DNA of 64,000 bases. It comes from Lepidodermella squamata (lineage: Eukaryota > Gastrotricha). Where the stretch lies: contig JBLDXI010000019.1 in the NCBI GenBank assembly GCA_047495785.1, positions 1,612,001 to 1,676,000 on the forward strand, read 5' to 3'. Below are positions 32,737 to 44,892 of this stretch, piece by piece. A model generated the notes under the pieces. The model was not told the DNA's origin. It searched no databases and saw only the letters and a program-made list of their open reading frames with translations. Each line of letters starts with the position of its first letter. The stretch's first letter is position 1. The translations under genes and the position numbers were made by a program.

Positions 32737-35700
32737 ATGGCCGCTGTCAAATTAAAAATTCAAGCTCCAATAATGGTTGTATCGATGAGTTTCAAATCTA
32801 TACTCTCGATATTTCTCCTGCTAGCTACTGATTTAGCGACCGGTATCGAAGACCATCATGAAGTTGCCTTTGACATCCACAACCTGTACACTGAAACTTC
32901 AAATCCATGCCTGTCGTGCATGGGCCGGCGAAATCACAAAGATCTATACGCTGATCCGGAAGATTGCCACGCCTACTACCACTGTTTATTCTTCAACTCG
33001 ACATCGGCAAGTGGCGTGAAACGGCGATGCCCAAGCGGCACATTCTGGCACGAAGAAATCCTACAATGCGCCCCGGAATCCGCTGAGACACCCTGCCAAG
33101 ATCGATGCCGCGATCACGTAATTGCCCAACTCGGCTGTTACTCGAACAACGATTCATGCTCAAGATTTTTTGTATGTTCAAACGGCATTTCTTACCAAAT
33201 GTGCTGCCCTGAAACTACGCGGTTCAACGCGTCGACTTGTCAATGCGATTCAGACCCGATTTGTCGCGACATTTGTCAACCGGTTGACACACCTGTCACG
33301 TCAACTGCAGCTCCGATTTCGAGCAATTCAACTTTTTGCGAGGATTCTTACGGGAATCTATTGAAAGCTGTACCGGATAAAGAAGCTGCTTTCATGGTTT
33401 TCGACCTGGCCTCGGGTGGGTCTTATGAGCTCGACTGTGCGCCAGGGACATTTTTTGACCTAATAACGTGCCGCTGTAATAATTTCATAGCCGATTACGC
33501 GACTGATTTATCGCCGCAAGATCGCCAGTGCTCGCTGTATCTGCCGTTCGATCAAAACACTGAAGATCAATCTATCCATCGATTTCAGGTCGATAGTTAC
33601 GGCTATACGGCTGTTAGTTATCACAACTACGCCAGGGGGAAAGGTTCGCTTTTTGTCGACGAAGGCTGGCTCGAGATTCCTGGGTTGAAAACGCTTGATT
33701 TCGGCAAATCAGCTAGTTGGTGCTTTTTCTACCGCTGCAACGAAGGCGTCGACCCGTTGGACCCGGCCAAGTGTTCGCGTTTCGCTGGAATTTTGAGCAA
33801 TAATAAAGACTTTCACAGCTCAGAATTTACGGTTGTTGTCGCAACGGCACCGGCGTCGAAGCTTGTGGCGACGTTGAAATTTCAAAATCAGCCGAAGAAT
33901 GAGACCAGTGTGGTGGCTAATGTTACTTCGCCAAGTGAACCGGAACAGTTCAATCAAGTTTGCGTGGTTTACGACGGAGTTGTTATCAATCTCTACTTGA
34001 ATAGTGTTCGTAAAAATGTATTAAAAAAATTAAAATTTAAGGCGGATTTTTCGCTTTGCCGCAGCAATAAGAGTAACTTGGACCAAACCATAATTTTCGA
34101 AAGTCGGACAAGGTGCATTCCACATATCCCTACATTTTTAGAGGATTTTTTTATATTATTTATTTCAAATTTTAAATAATGACTTTTGACCTTGATTTTT
34201 GAGGCTCATTTGCATATGCACGGCATTTTGGGGTCGAGACTCATCCGTAAAATTTCCATGAATATTCCATGTTTCCAACCTTGAAAAGCAATCAAATTTA
34301 AAGCATAAAGAGTCCAATGTTACCTTATCTAAAAATAGCCTACATTTCGGTATTAAATTCTTCAAATTATTCCAAGCCAATTATATTCTTTATTTCAATT
34401 AATTTATATTCCATTTAATTTTTTTTAATTTCAGGCTCTAGTGTCTTCGACTCCGACTTCAAACGGGTCTTTGAATATTGGCCACTGCCCTTACGCAATC
34501 GGCCTGGACCAATCGTACGGCACTTTTCAGGGTTTCATTGACGAAGTACTGATATGCCCTCAGGCTTTGACGAAAGAAGAGGTTCAGGCTCATTGGCAGG
34601 GCCGCGGTGCTATGTTTGCAGCCGGGTTAATCCCAGCCCCACCTCGATCGAGTTTGATGCTTTCCAGCCCTGGTAGCTACGTCGATGAAGCCTGGGCGAA
34701 ATTCAAAGCAGATTATGCGAGAAATTACGCCAACCCTGAGCAAGAAGACGAACATAAAGCTCTATTCATTAAACGGTTTAAAATGATAACAGAACACAAT
34801 TTACGGTTCAAACAAGGCCTGGAGCAGTATGAAATGAAAATTCACGAATCAATGGACCTGCCGTGGTCGAAGGTGGCGGCTGGGAAACTCGGCTTTGCCG
34901 CGGCTTCGGCGAAAAATCTGGCGAACGTCGGTAATAAGCCTAAAAAAGCTGTCGATGTTAATGGCAAATCGCTGCCGGCTAAAATTGATTGGCGCGAAAA
35001 GGGCTGTGTTAATGAGGTCAGAATGCAGGGTGAGTGCGGGGCGTGTTACAGCTTTGCGGCTACGTCAGCCATTGAAGGGCAATATTGCGCGAAATTTGGC
35101 AAACCTTTGAAGCCGTTATCGTCACAGCAACTTGTCGACTGCAGTCATGCGGAAGGAAACGCCGGGTTAGTCAAATTTTAATTAAATTATTTTAATTGAT
35201 TAATTTAATTTTTGACTATTTTATTCTATTTTTTTATTTCTGCTTACTTTTTTTTATTTAATTAAATCAATTTAAATTAATACTAATTTAACTAATTTTT
35301 CACTAATTTTAATCAATTTATTTTAATTTTTTCTAACCTCAGATGTTTGGGTGGCTTAATGGTTCAATCTTATGAGTACTACATGAGTAACAAGCGATTT
35401 CATTTCTGGGAAGAGTACCCTTACGTCGGATTCGGCGACGGGCAGTGCAAGGTGACTAATATGTTGACCAGCGTGCAAGTGCCGCTATCTATCGCCAGCT
35501 ACGTCACTGTTCCAGCTCAAGAAACCGAACTTCAAAAAGCAATCGCCCTCTACGGAACCGTAGCTTGTGCTGTTGATGTTAACGAGGCGTTTTTAGCGTA
35601 TTCCGGTGGGCTGTTTTACAGTCCGACTTGTACTAGCCAGGTGAATCATGCGATTGCAATTGTCGGATATGGCTGCACAAGAGGAAACAAAAATACGGTA

Positions 35701-36086
35701 TGATAAAATTAGTTAAAATTAAGGGTTTAATTATTTTTCAATTTTCCAGTGCTTTGGATCAAAATATTGGGTGAGTGATTGAAGCGATTAATATTCTTCG
35801 AAAATTTGGATTTTCCTTAAAGATCCTTCGGAACAGCTGGGGAGCTGTCTGGGGTGAAAATGGTGAGTTGGCTTCTTTCCAACTATTTTCTCATTTAATT
35901 TGATTAATTTTAAGGTTACATGAGAATTGCGAGAAATGTCAAAAGAACTTGTGGCGTTGAAACACTTTGCAGGTATAACCATTTATTAGCCGATTTCAAT
36001 GTCAAATCAGGTCAATTTTTTTCATCAGCTACGTTGTTATTGGCGACCCACAACCAACACAGGAAAACGTTAAACTTGAGGCCTGA
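32737..36086 (+). CDS. CBM14-CBM14-LamG-papain fusion protease 1 (843 aa)
   Basis: Exons 32737-34005, 34435-35165, 35343-35697, 35750-35770 (21 nt), 35823-35862, 35915-35972, 36029-36086. Layout: signal peptide, two peritrophin-type CBM14 domains with six-cysteine spacing (YADPEDCHAYYHC..., CSRFFVCSNG...), a LamG/concanavalin-like domain (~265-480), an I29-like propeptide (~505-560), then a C1 papain domain from ~605. Catalytic Cys627 (QGECGACYSF, Tyr replacing the usual Trp), His769 (VNHAIAIVG) and Asn796 (NSWG) are all there. Probably a secreted protease held on chitin. It is the most divergent of the four paralogues and has different introns in the protease part. Alternative ATGs at 32773 and 32785 would give a tidier signal peptide. 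AATAAA at 36134. Confidence 0.87.
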
Positions 36087-36441
36087 CACGCGCCGCATGA
36101 CCTATTTATTTTCAAATGATTTATTATTATTGTAATAAAATTACTGGGAGAAGCAGATTTATTTCGCCCGCTATTACCGCGTGTTGTGAAGACTTCAATT
36201 GTAAGACGTGCTCGTGTTACCGCGAAAATTTGTCGAATTGAAAACTTGAACCAGGCCAGCATTATTTCAGTTTCGCGTGCGAGGGAATTTTATCACGTGT
36301 GCCTGGCTGCGGAATGACACGAGTCTGCGACACGAAATAATCTCCTGCGGTATCGTTATTTTACAAATTAAAGCTGCTATCGTAAACAGTTTCATTCTTA
36401 ATTTTGCTTGCAATGTTTTTTTACCTATAAGACAAAGCCGA

Positions 36442-39400
36442 ATGATGAAATTTATTTTAGCCTTTGTCTTCGTCCTTGCGACAAATGTTTCATTTTGCGT
36501 CGCCGATGGAGAGGATCGTTATGTAGAGGTGGTATTAAGCGACGCTCAACAATTTTGCCAACAAGCTTGCAAAAATCGCCAGAACCCGAAGGATGCCTAC
36601 GCCAGCCCGAATGACTGTCACAAATACTTCCAATGCCTGTTCGTGAATGAGACCTACATCATTGGCATCGAACGTGACTGCCCGAAAGGTCAATTCTGGC
36701 GCGATGAGATCATGCAGTGCGCACCCGAGGGCGAGACACCCTGCCAGGACCAGTGCCGCGACCCGGTGACAGCAGAACACGGCTGCTACGCCCACTCGTT
36801 CTCGTGCTCGACCTACTTTGTCTGCTCGAATGGCATCAGCCATCAGATGTGCTGCCCCGAGACGACCCGATTCAACGCGAACACGTGCCAGTGCGACTAC
36901 GACCCTGACAACGTGTGCCGCGAGCCGTGTCTGAGACCCCCTGCCAATCCGCCTCAGATCGGCAATCAGACCGTGGCGAGCAACGGCACGTACTGCACAG
37001 ACGGCTACGGCAACATCCTCCGCCCATCTCCGACCAGCAATTCGAGCTTTATCGTCGTCGATGTTCAAAGCGAGCCGGTAAATGGGTCGTTCCAGACCTA
37101 CGAACAGCCATGCGCCCCTGGGACACTTTTCGACCTGGAAGGATGCGCTTGCAATAGATTGGACGAAGCCTTCGACTACTCTCGTCAACCTAATCGGCAT
37201 CAATGCAAATTATTCATGCCATTTGATGTGGACAACAAGGACCACTCTGCCTATAAATGGGAGGTTCTCGACTATGGCTACACAATTTTGAGCCAACACT
37301 TCAAAGCTCATGGTCGCAGTTCGCTTTTCATTGACGGCGGCCGTCTTGAACTTCCTGGCTTGAAGACTTTGGACCTCGGAACTGAGGCTAGCTGGTGCTT
37401 TTTCTTCCGTTGCTACGACGGCATCGATCAGCAACAACCAGCTCGTTGTACCATGTACTCAGGTCTTCTCGGAAACAATAACGATGTCTTGGGCTCGGAA
37501 TTCACCGTCAACATCGCTTCGGCCCCGACCTTTGTTGTCGGAAATGTTCGGTTCAAGAATTTCCCTGGCGTTGATGTCACCGTCCAAGCTCCTCATGTCA
37601 TCGATACAACGGATGAAGACGCTTTCACTCATGTCTGTGTTGTCTACGATGGCTTCGACGTAAAACTCTACATCGACAACGTAAGAATTCCAAGCTTAAA
37701 TTATTTTAATGAAGAAAATAATATTAAATAATTATAATTTTATTTATTTTTTCGAGTTATTTCAAAATTTATATGAATAATTATTAATGATTATAATAAT
37801 TAATTAATATTATTATTAATTTAATTAATTAATTAATCTTTTTATATTCTCCAATTAATTTTTAATTTGTTTGATTTGAAAGAAATTGGTTTCAACGGCG
37901 CCTGTTCCAGCTAACCAGACACAGCTTCAAACTGCCCATTGTCCGTACACCATTGGTACCGATCACATGTATGGCGATTTCCAAGGCTTTATCGACGATG
38001 TCCTAATCTGCGACAAAGCTTTGACGCCCGAGGAGGTCGACGCCCATTACCAGGGCCAGGCGGCTCTTTTCGCAGCTGGATTGGTACCCGCACCACCTCT
38101 TGCCACTTCTTTCAACTTGGAACCACCAAACGTATGATTTTTCATTTTGGAATATTTCATTCAATTTTTTTCAATTCGGAGCAGTGCGCCGATCGGTGGA
38201 AGCAATACAAACACGACTGTAAGGTGTCGTTCAAGGAAAGGGCGAAGGAAGATGACGCTTACCGCCTGTTCAAGAAACGATACTCGAGCATTTTTGATCA
38301 CAACAAGCGATTCCTGATGGGCGAAGAATCCTACGAAATGGCCGTCGTCTGCGGTCTGCACCTCGATTACAAGGAATGGGTCGATGGCAAGTTCGGCTAC
38401 GATGGTAGCAAGGTGGCCGGCGTGCAGCGTACCATCGACGATGGCGAGGAGGAGGAGAGCAGTGAAGAGACAGAAATTCCGGAATTCTTCGACTTCCGCG
38501 AAACTAACTGCTTGCAACCGATCCGCGAGCAGGGCTCTTGTGGCGCCTGTTTCGCATTCTCAACTGTCGGTAAGACCGAAATTTCTTGTCTAACTTCTAA
38601 AACAAAACAGGCTATTCCAGCCAGCCAGAAATTACCGGATTTACCAGCCAGCGATAAACCGTTCTGCCAGAAAAATTGCTAAATTGTCATACTTTTTGCG
38701 CGAGTTAAGGCTCGTGAGTCCAACGTAGCTTCTTTTAGAGTTTTATGCAAGTAAGCAAAATTAAATCAATCAGCTTGAACGAAATTTTTTATTTTATCAA
38801 TAATTGCATATTTTGAAGGAAAAATTGGCGACCATATAGGTATCACTTTCTGCTACGGCAATTGCGGCCATTACTTATGCGATTGCAATTTTTTTCATGT
38901 TTTTCGAGCAGGCTTAAAATAAGATATTGTTCTAATAAAAATGATAAAATTTTACGCAAAAAAGGAAACAATTTTTCTTAATTTTTTCTGCAAATTTTGA
39001 GAGACCGTTAAAAGTGAAAATTGGGGTTTGGCGAAAGTTTTGACATCGTGACATTTCGATTCCGCTTTCGAGATCAAGGAGCGAGAAGTCGAACGGTATC
39101 AAAAATAGGTTGATAGTAAAAAGGTTTTCAAAATTGGGATTCAAAGTTAACGGGTGTAAATTGCGAATTTCGAAAAACACGCACTTATAAAATCCAATTT
39201 TTTTTATTATTTTGCGTAAATTAATTATTTAAATTCTGATTTCTGTAGTTTCACTCTAAAAATTGCAACTAGTAATGCGTTGACAGTCGAACCATTACAT
39301 TTCTGCAAATTTTTTATGCGCAGCCGAAATTGTTTGGGTACCCTGAGGTGAGGAATCTAGCTAAATATTCAACATTTTTGATTAAATCAAGCTAATGCTT

Positions 39401-40461
39401 CCTCGTCCACTCCTTTGACTTTCCCGTCTTTCGAGGTGGATGGGGGCCTCTTAAAGGTCTGAATTTTGAAAATTCTAAATCCTTTAGAACCCCTTGGAAT
39501 CCAAGAATCACCCACTACGATTGCTACGATTTCACATAATTCTACAAATTCTAACTTGATTAACAGCCACCATTGAGGGCAACTACTGCAAGCAATACCT
39601 CAAGCGATGCGAACCGCTGTCGCCGCAACCCCTTGTCGATTGCACGGCGAGCGGCAAGTACGACAACGCCGGCTGCAATGGCGGGCTCATGGTCGTTTCC
39701 TACAAGTTTCTAATGGAACGCCGAAAACTGTTCCCGCTCGCCAAGGTTCCTTACAAGATGAAGCAGGACACGTGCAGCTATCTAGACGATCCATTCCTTG
39801 CACCTGTGCCGTTTCACGTTGTTCACTACGTCACAATTCCGTTCAATTCAGAGGAAGGCTTGGCGAAGGTATATATATTCAAGTTTTATCGACTACGGTT
39901 GTTTTTAATAACAAAAATTGTAGGGTATCGTAAGAGCCGGCATTGTCTCGTGTGCCATCGACGCGACTCGTAACTACCTAACGTACTCCGGCGGTATTTT
40001 CTGTGACACAACTTGCTCTGATGTTATGCCTAATCACGCGATCAACTGTAAGATAATATTATAATTTTCGTACATTTACCTTTTTTACATCACAATTTTC
40101 AGTCGTCGGATTCGGTTGCACGAAGCCCGGCCGATCCTGCAAGGTGATTTCTAGACCACGCTCTATTTAGTAATTTCAATTATTCTTAATGTTTTTTTCA
40201 AGTTCGGATGTTGTGGATACCGTTATTGGATCATGCGCAACAGGTAGTATCTCAAAATATTGAAAAATAATAATTACTATTTTTATTGTGTTTTTAAGCT
40301 GGGGCGTTCGTTGGGGCGAAAAAGGTGAATTGATGCTCAATTTATTTGCTGGATTTAAATTCGTCAAATTTCAACTTTTTTTAGGTTATATGAGAATTCT
40401 TCGAGGTGGCATGCGAAGCTGCGCTATCTACGTTCTATGCAGCTACGTCATTGTCGGATGA
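36442..40461 (+). CDS. CBM14-CBM14-LamG-papain fusion protease 2 (827 aa)
   Basis: Exons 36442-37680, 37883-38131, 38185-38569, 39567-39868, 39924-40047, 40103-40143, 40203-40243, 40299-40324, 40385-40461. Signal peptide MMKFILAFVFVLATNVSFC; two CBM14 domains (NDCHKYFQC, CSTYFVCSNG); LamG-like domain (~255-480) ending in FQGFIDDVLIC; propeptide ~500-560 (YSSIFDHNKRF); papain domain from ~595 (FFDFRETNCLQPIREQ). Catalytic Cys618 (GSCGACFAF, Phe for Trp), His763 (PNHAIN) and Asn793 (RNSWG). A Glu-rich linker lies just before the mature protease and could be the processing site. Intron 3 (about 1 kb) holds dispersed repeat R1. AATAAA at 40582. Function by family: lysosome-type cysteine protease, here probably secreted and chitin-bound. 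Confidence 0.9.
38990..39485 (+). repeat. Dispersed repeat R1, copy 3, in a protease intron
   Basis: Matches 22545-22985 collinearly (AAGTGAAAATTGGG, AGTCGAACGGTATCAAAAAT, TGAGGTGAGGAATCTAGCTA). It accounts for much of the unusually long third intron of the host gene. No ORF. Confidence 0.7.
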
Positions 40462-41453
40462 GCCCATCAGCCACAGACAACTTACAATTTTGAAAAATTT
40501 GAATGAATTATCGAATAATCTCTTCTATATGATAGTAATATTATACGTATTACGTTATTTAAATTGCAACAGAAGATGTTCAATAAAACGCAGCTATACA
40601 TTATATGTGTGTTCAATGCTAATTTCTAAAGCTTATTCATGTGCCTATGCGGGCATTTTTGGCAGAAAAATCGCAGAATGACCATAAGCTTCAGCTCAAT
40701 AATTGGAAAAAGTTTATAATATCACGTTGAGGTGGAATACAGTAAATCATTATTTCTATTTAAACCAGTTCTCTTTAAACCAGAAAAAGTCGAAGTTTCA
40801 AGTGCACTCTAAGGCAAAAACGAAGAAAATTTAACCCCGATCTGCTTTTCGATAATCAAGTATTTAAAAAATTGTATATTTTTTATTCTCACGGATTTTC
40901 TTCTAAAGCAGTCAGTTGAAAATTTTCGACAAAATAGCAATTGTTTCCGCCTCTTCTGAAGCCGACTAATCGAAAATCAGCTCGGAAACCAACTAAGGAT
41001 GTTTTGAATAACACCGTATTTTTTCCTATAGGGCTACTTTTGGAAAAAAAATCGGTATTTTGATCCAACCTTTTGATCCAAGCCGCCGAATCAGCAGACC
41101 GTTTCGCGCCCAGGGCGTCACACCCCGTGTCACGTGAGTAGTGAAGTTCCTTTAGCTTGGAGCTCTTCTAAAATTAGCTTGTTATTGATCAACTCGGGGT
41201 TAGATGCTGGGGTTGGTTCCCGCGACTGGATTAATTGTCTTTTGGCCTCAAAATTAGACGCATGACCCAACACGCGCGAGGCAGTCCTTTCAAATGTAAA
41301 CAAGTGACCAAGGGAAGTTGTTACGAATAGACAGGAAAATGAAACTTTGCCATCTCACGTGAGGGAAATTTTAGTCTCACGTGCGATCCGCGGACAAATC
41401 TGTAAAATGCTCTAAAGCTTCAACAATTATTTCAAAATTTCATTCGATAAACT
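40462..41453. other. Intergenic spacer in the protease array
   Basis: Contains the AATAAA signal of protease 2 and the presumed promoter of protease 3. Nothing else recognised. Confidence 0.55.
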
Positions 41454-44400
41454 ATGATAATTTTGCTTGGATTTATTTCGACAGCAATAATATGCGCTGT
41501 CAAAGCTCATGAACATGACGATTTTTCGTCGTACGTCGCCCCGGAGATAAGCGACGCTCTGGCCTTCTGCCAACAAGCGTGTAACGGCCGGAGTAACACG
41601 CGAGATGCCTACGCTGATCCTGAGAACTGCCACAAATACTTCCAGTGCCTCTTCGTGAATGAGACCTACATCATTGGCATCGAACGCGACTGCCCGAAGG
41701 GTCAATTCTGGCGTGATGAGATCATGCAGTGCGCACCCGAGGGCGAGACACCCTGCCAGGACCAGTGCCGCGACCCGGTCACGGCCGAACATGGCTGCTA
41801 CGCCCACTCGTTCTCGTGCTCGACCTACTATGTCTGCTCGAATGGCATCAGCCATCAGATGTGCTGCCCTGAGACGACTCGATTCAACGCGAACACGTGC
41901 CAGTGCGACTACGACCCTGACAACGTGTGCCGCGAGCCGTGTCTGAGACCCCCTGCCAACCCGCCTCAGATCGGCAATCAGACCGTGGCGAGCAACGGCA
42001 CGTACTGCACGGACGATTACGGCAACATCCTCCGCCCATCTCCGACCAGCAATGCGAGCTTCATCGTCGTCGATGTTCAAAGTGAGCCGGTCAATGGGTC
42101 GTTCCAGACCTACGAACAGCCATGCGCCCCGGGGACCCTCTTCGACCTGGAGGCCTGCCGTTGCGATAGTCATGACGAGAATTACGATCACGGGAGCCAA
42201 CCCAAGACGCCCCATTGCAAATTATTCATGCCGTTTGAGGTTGACTCGAAGGACCACTCTGCCTATAAATGGGAGGTTCTCGACTATGGATACACCATTT
42301 TGAGTCAACATTTCAAGGCAAGGGGAGTGAGTTCGCTGTTCATCGACGGTGGCCGCCTCGAAATTCCTGGCTTGAAGACTTTGGACCTCGGAACTGAGGC
42401 TAGCTGGTGCTTCTTCTTCCGCTGCTACGACGGCATTGACCAGAAAGAACCAGCTCGTTGTACGATGTATTCCGGTCTCCTGGGCAACAATAACGATGCG
42501 CTGGGTTCTCAATTTACTGTTAACATTGCATCTGCTCCAACCTATGTAGTTGGAACTGTTCGGTTCCAGAATTTCCCGGGCGAAGATTTCACAGTTTCTG
42601 CGCCTCATGTCATCAACACTAAAGATGAAGATGCCTTTACCCATGTCTGCGTTGTCTACGACGGTTTGGAAGTGAAGCTCTACATCGACAATGTGAGTTA
42701 TTTAAAGGAAAATTAAAAGAATTTAATTCAATTTTAAAATAAAAAATCGGACATAGTTATTCATAGTTATCAACATTTGGTTAATTTCAAATAAATTTCA
42801 AAATTTCAAATTAAACTTTTTTAATTTAAAAAACACTTTGTCGAGTTTTGACAATTTGCAAAAATTAGAAATTGATGTCAACCGTCGCAGCCCCAGCTAA
42901 CCAGACGCAGCTTCAAACTGCCCACTGTCCGTACACGATTGGTACCGATCACATGTATGGCGATTTCCAAGGCTTCATCGACGATGTTCTAATCTGCGAC
43001 AAAGCTTTGACGCCCGAGGAGGTCGACGCCCATTACCAGGGCCAAGCGGCTCTTTTCGCGGCTGGGCTGGTACCGGCACCACCCCTTGCCTCTTCTGTCA
43101 ACTTGGAACCGCCTAATGTAGGTTTAATAGCCATAAAAATTGAACTTTTTGTAATATTGTCTCCAAACTTAAGGCTGCCGAGCGGTGGAAGCAGTACAAA
43201 TATGATTGTAAAATCACTTTCAAGGATAAATTGAAAGAATCTGACGCTTACATGCTGTTCAAAAAGCGTTACTCGAGCATTTACGAGCACAACAAGCGAT
43301 ACCTTCTCGGCGAGGAGACGTACGAAATGGCCGTTATGTGCGGTTCCCATCTCGAATGGAAAGAACTCGTCAGCGGCAAATTCGGCTATGACGGCACCAA
43401 AGTCGCCGGGGTTCAACGTAGCATCGGCGGCGAAGAAGTTGACAACACCACCGAGGAGCAGGTTGTTATACCTGACAGCTTTGATCTTCGAGCGAAAAAC
43501 TGCTTGCATCCCATCCGCGATCAAGGCTCGTGTGGGGCCTGTTTCGCATTCTCCACAATAGGTAATTCGACTTCAATTTGGAAATAATGCTAATGGCAGT
43601 CAATAAATCCATGGGAAAACTCGGCTTCAATAAAATTTTGCGACCTTTTTTAGAAAAATTGATGAGGCAAATTTAGCAAATTTAATTTAATTTAATATAA
43701 TTTGTAATTAATGAATTAAGTAAATAATTTTGAGGAGTTGTCAATTTTCAGATTTAAAAATTTCAATTTTTCAAATTTTTCGTTTTTTTAATTCCAAGTA
43801 TTTTAGTTTTGATTATTTAATTTTCGAAATTTCCATGTTAATTTTTTTAATTTTTTTTAATTTTGAAATTTAAAGTCTCGATTGAAGGCGCGTATTGTCA
43901 TCAGTACAAAGAGCGGCCGCAGCCGTTGTCGCCGCAAGTTCTCGTCGATTGCACCGTCGACACCCGGTACAACAACGCCGGATGTGATGGCGGTCTTATG
44001 GTCAATTCTTACAAGTTTTTCATCGACAACGAAAAATACCTGCCCCTCAGCTTGGTACCGTACAAAAACAAGCAGGAAAAGTGCAGCTACTTGAGCGGGC
44101 CGAACGTGACCATTGTCCCGGTTAAAATCGTTTCGTTCGTTATTGTCCCTCTCGGGTCAGAGGACGCGCTAATTAAGGTTTGAATTCGCGTGATTTTTCG
44201 ATTTTTTTCATCCAAATTTTGGGTTATTTTCAGGGCATTATCAAGGCTGGTATCGTGTCTTGCGCAATCGATGCGACGCGCAATTATTTGATGTATCAAG
44301 GCGGAATTTTCGCGGATACGACCTGCTCGGATGTGACGCCGAACCACGCCATAAATTGTAAGAAAATATAATTAAAAAAGAAGGATTAATTGAATGAAGA

Positions 44401-44892
44401 AGAAAAATCTAGATTTTTTGAATGCACTTTTTCCGAACTCTCACTTATGGTTACAATTTTTGTCGATTTCTCAATTTGCCTATACAAAGTAGAACCGAAT
44501 ATTTCCTTGAATATTCTATGAAATGTCCATTATTTTGCAGTCGTTGGATATGGATGCACCAAGCCATGCGCCACAGGCAAGGTGAGCTATTGTTTCCGTT
44601 GAAAAAATTGATGATTTGACATATCCCGAAAATAGTACAAATGCTGCGGTGTCCCGTTTTTAATCATGCGAAACAGGTATTTCACATTTTTTTGAGATTC
44701 ATTTAGCGAAGGTCATATCTGAGTTTTCTTTCAGCTGGGGAACCAGATGGGGCGAGAAAGGTAATTAAATGCGCCTTTTTCGGATTCAAAAACTGAGTTT
44801 TGTCATTAAAACTAGGTTATATGCGGATATTACGAGGAGCGAAGAGAACCTGTGGAATCTACGTGCTCTGCAGCTACGTCATCGTTGCTTGA
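41454..44892 (+). CDS. CBM14-CBM14-LamG-papain fusion protease 3 (828 aa)
   Basis: Exons 41454-42692, 42869-43117, 43174-43561, 43876-44177, 44234-44357, 44541-44581, 44636-44676, 44735-44760, 44816-44892. Same nine-exon plan and phases as the copy at 36442-40461. The signal peptide (MIILLGFISTAIICAVKA) is unrelated in detail, while the CBM14 region is almost identical to copies 2 and 4. Papain residues: Cys619 (DQGSCGACFAF), His764 (PNHAIN), Asn794 (RNSWG). The propeptide has the YSSIYEHNKRY segment. The linker before the protease (EEVDNTTEEQVV) is acidic and carries an N-glycosylation motif. AATAAA at 45047. Expected role: chitin-associated secreted protease. Confidence 0.9.

Noticed and set aside
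36535-37203. Long minus-strand open frames opposite the CBM14 exons (also 41427-42215 and 46627-47058)
   Set aside because: They are antisense shadows of GC-rich, conserved CBM14 coding sequence. They have no signal or domain and no splice context.
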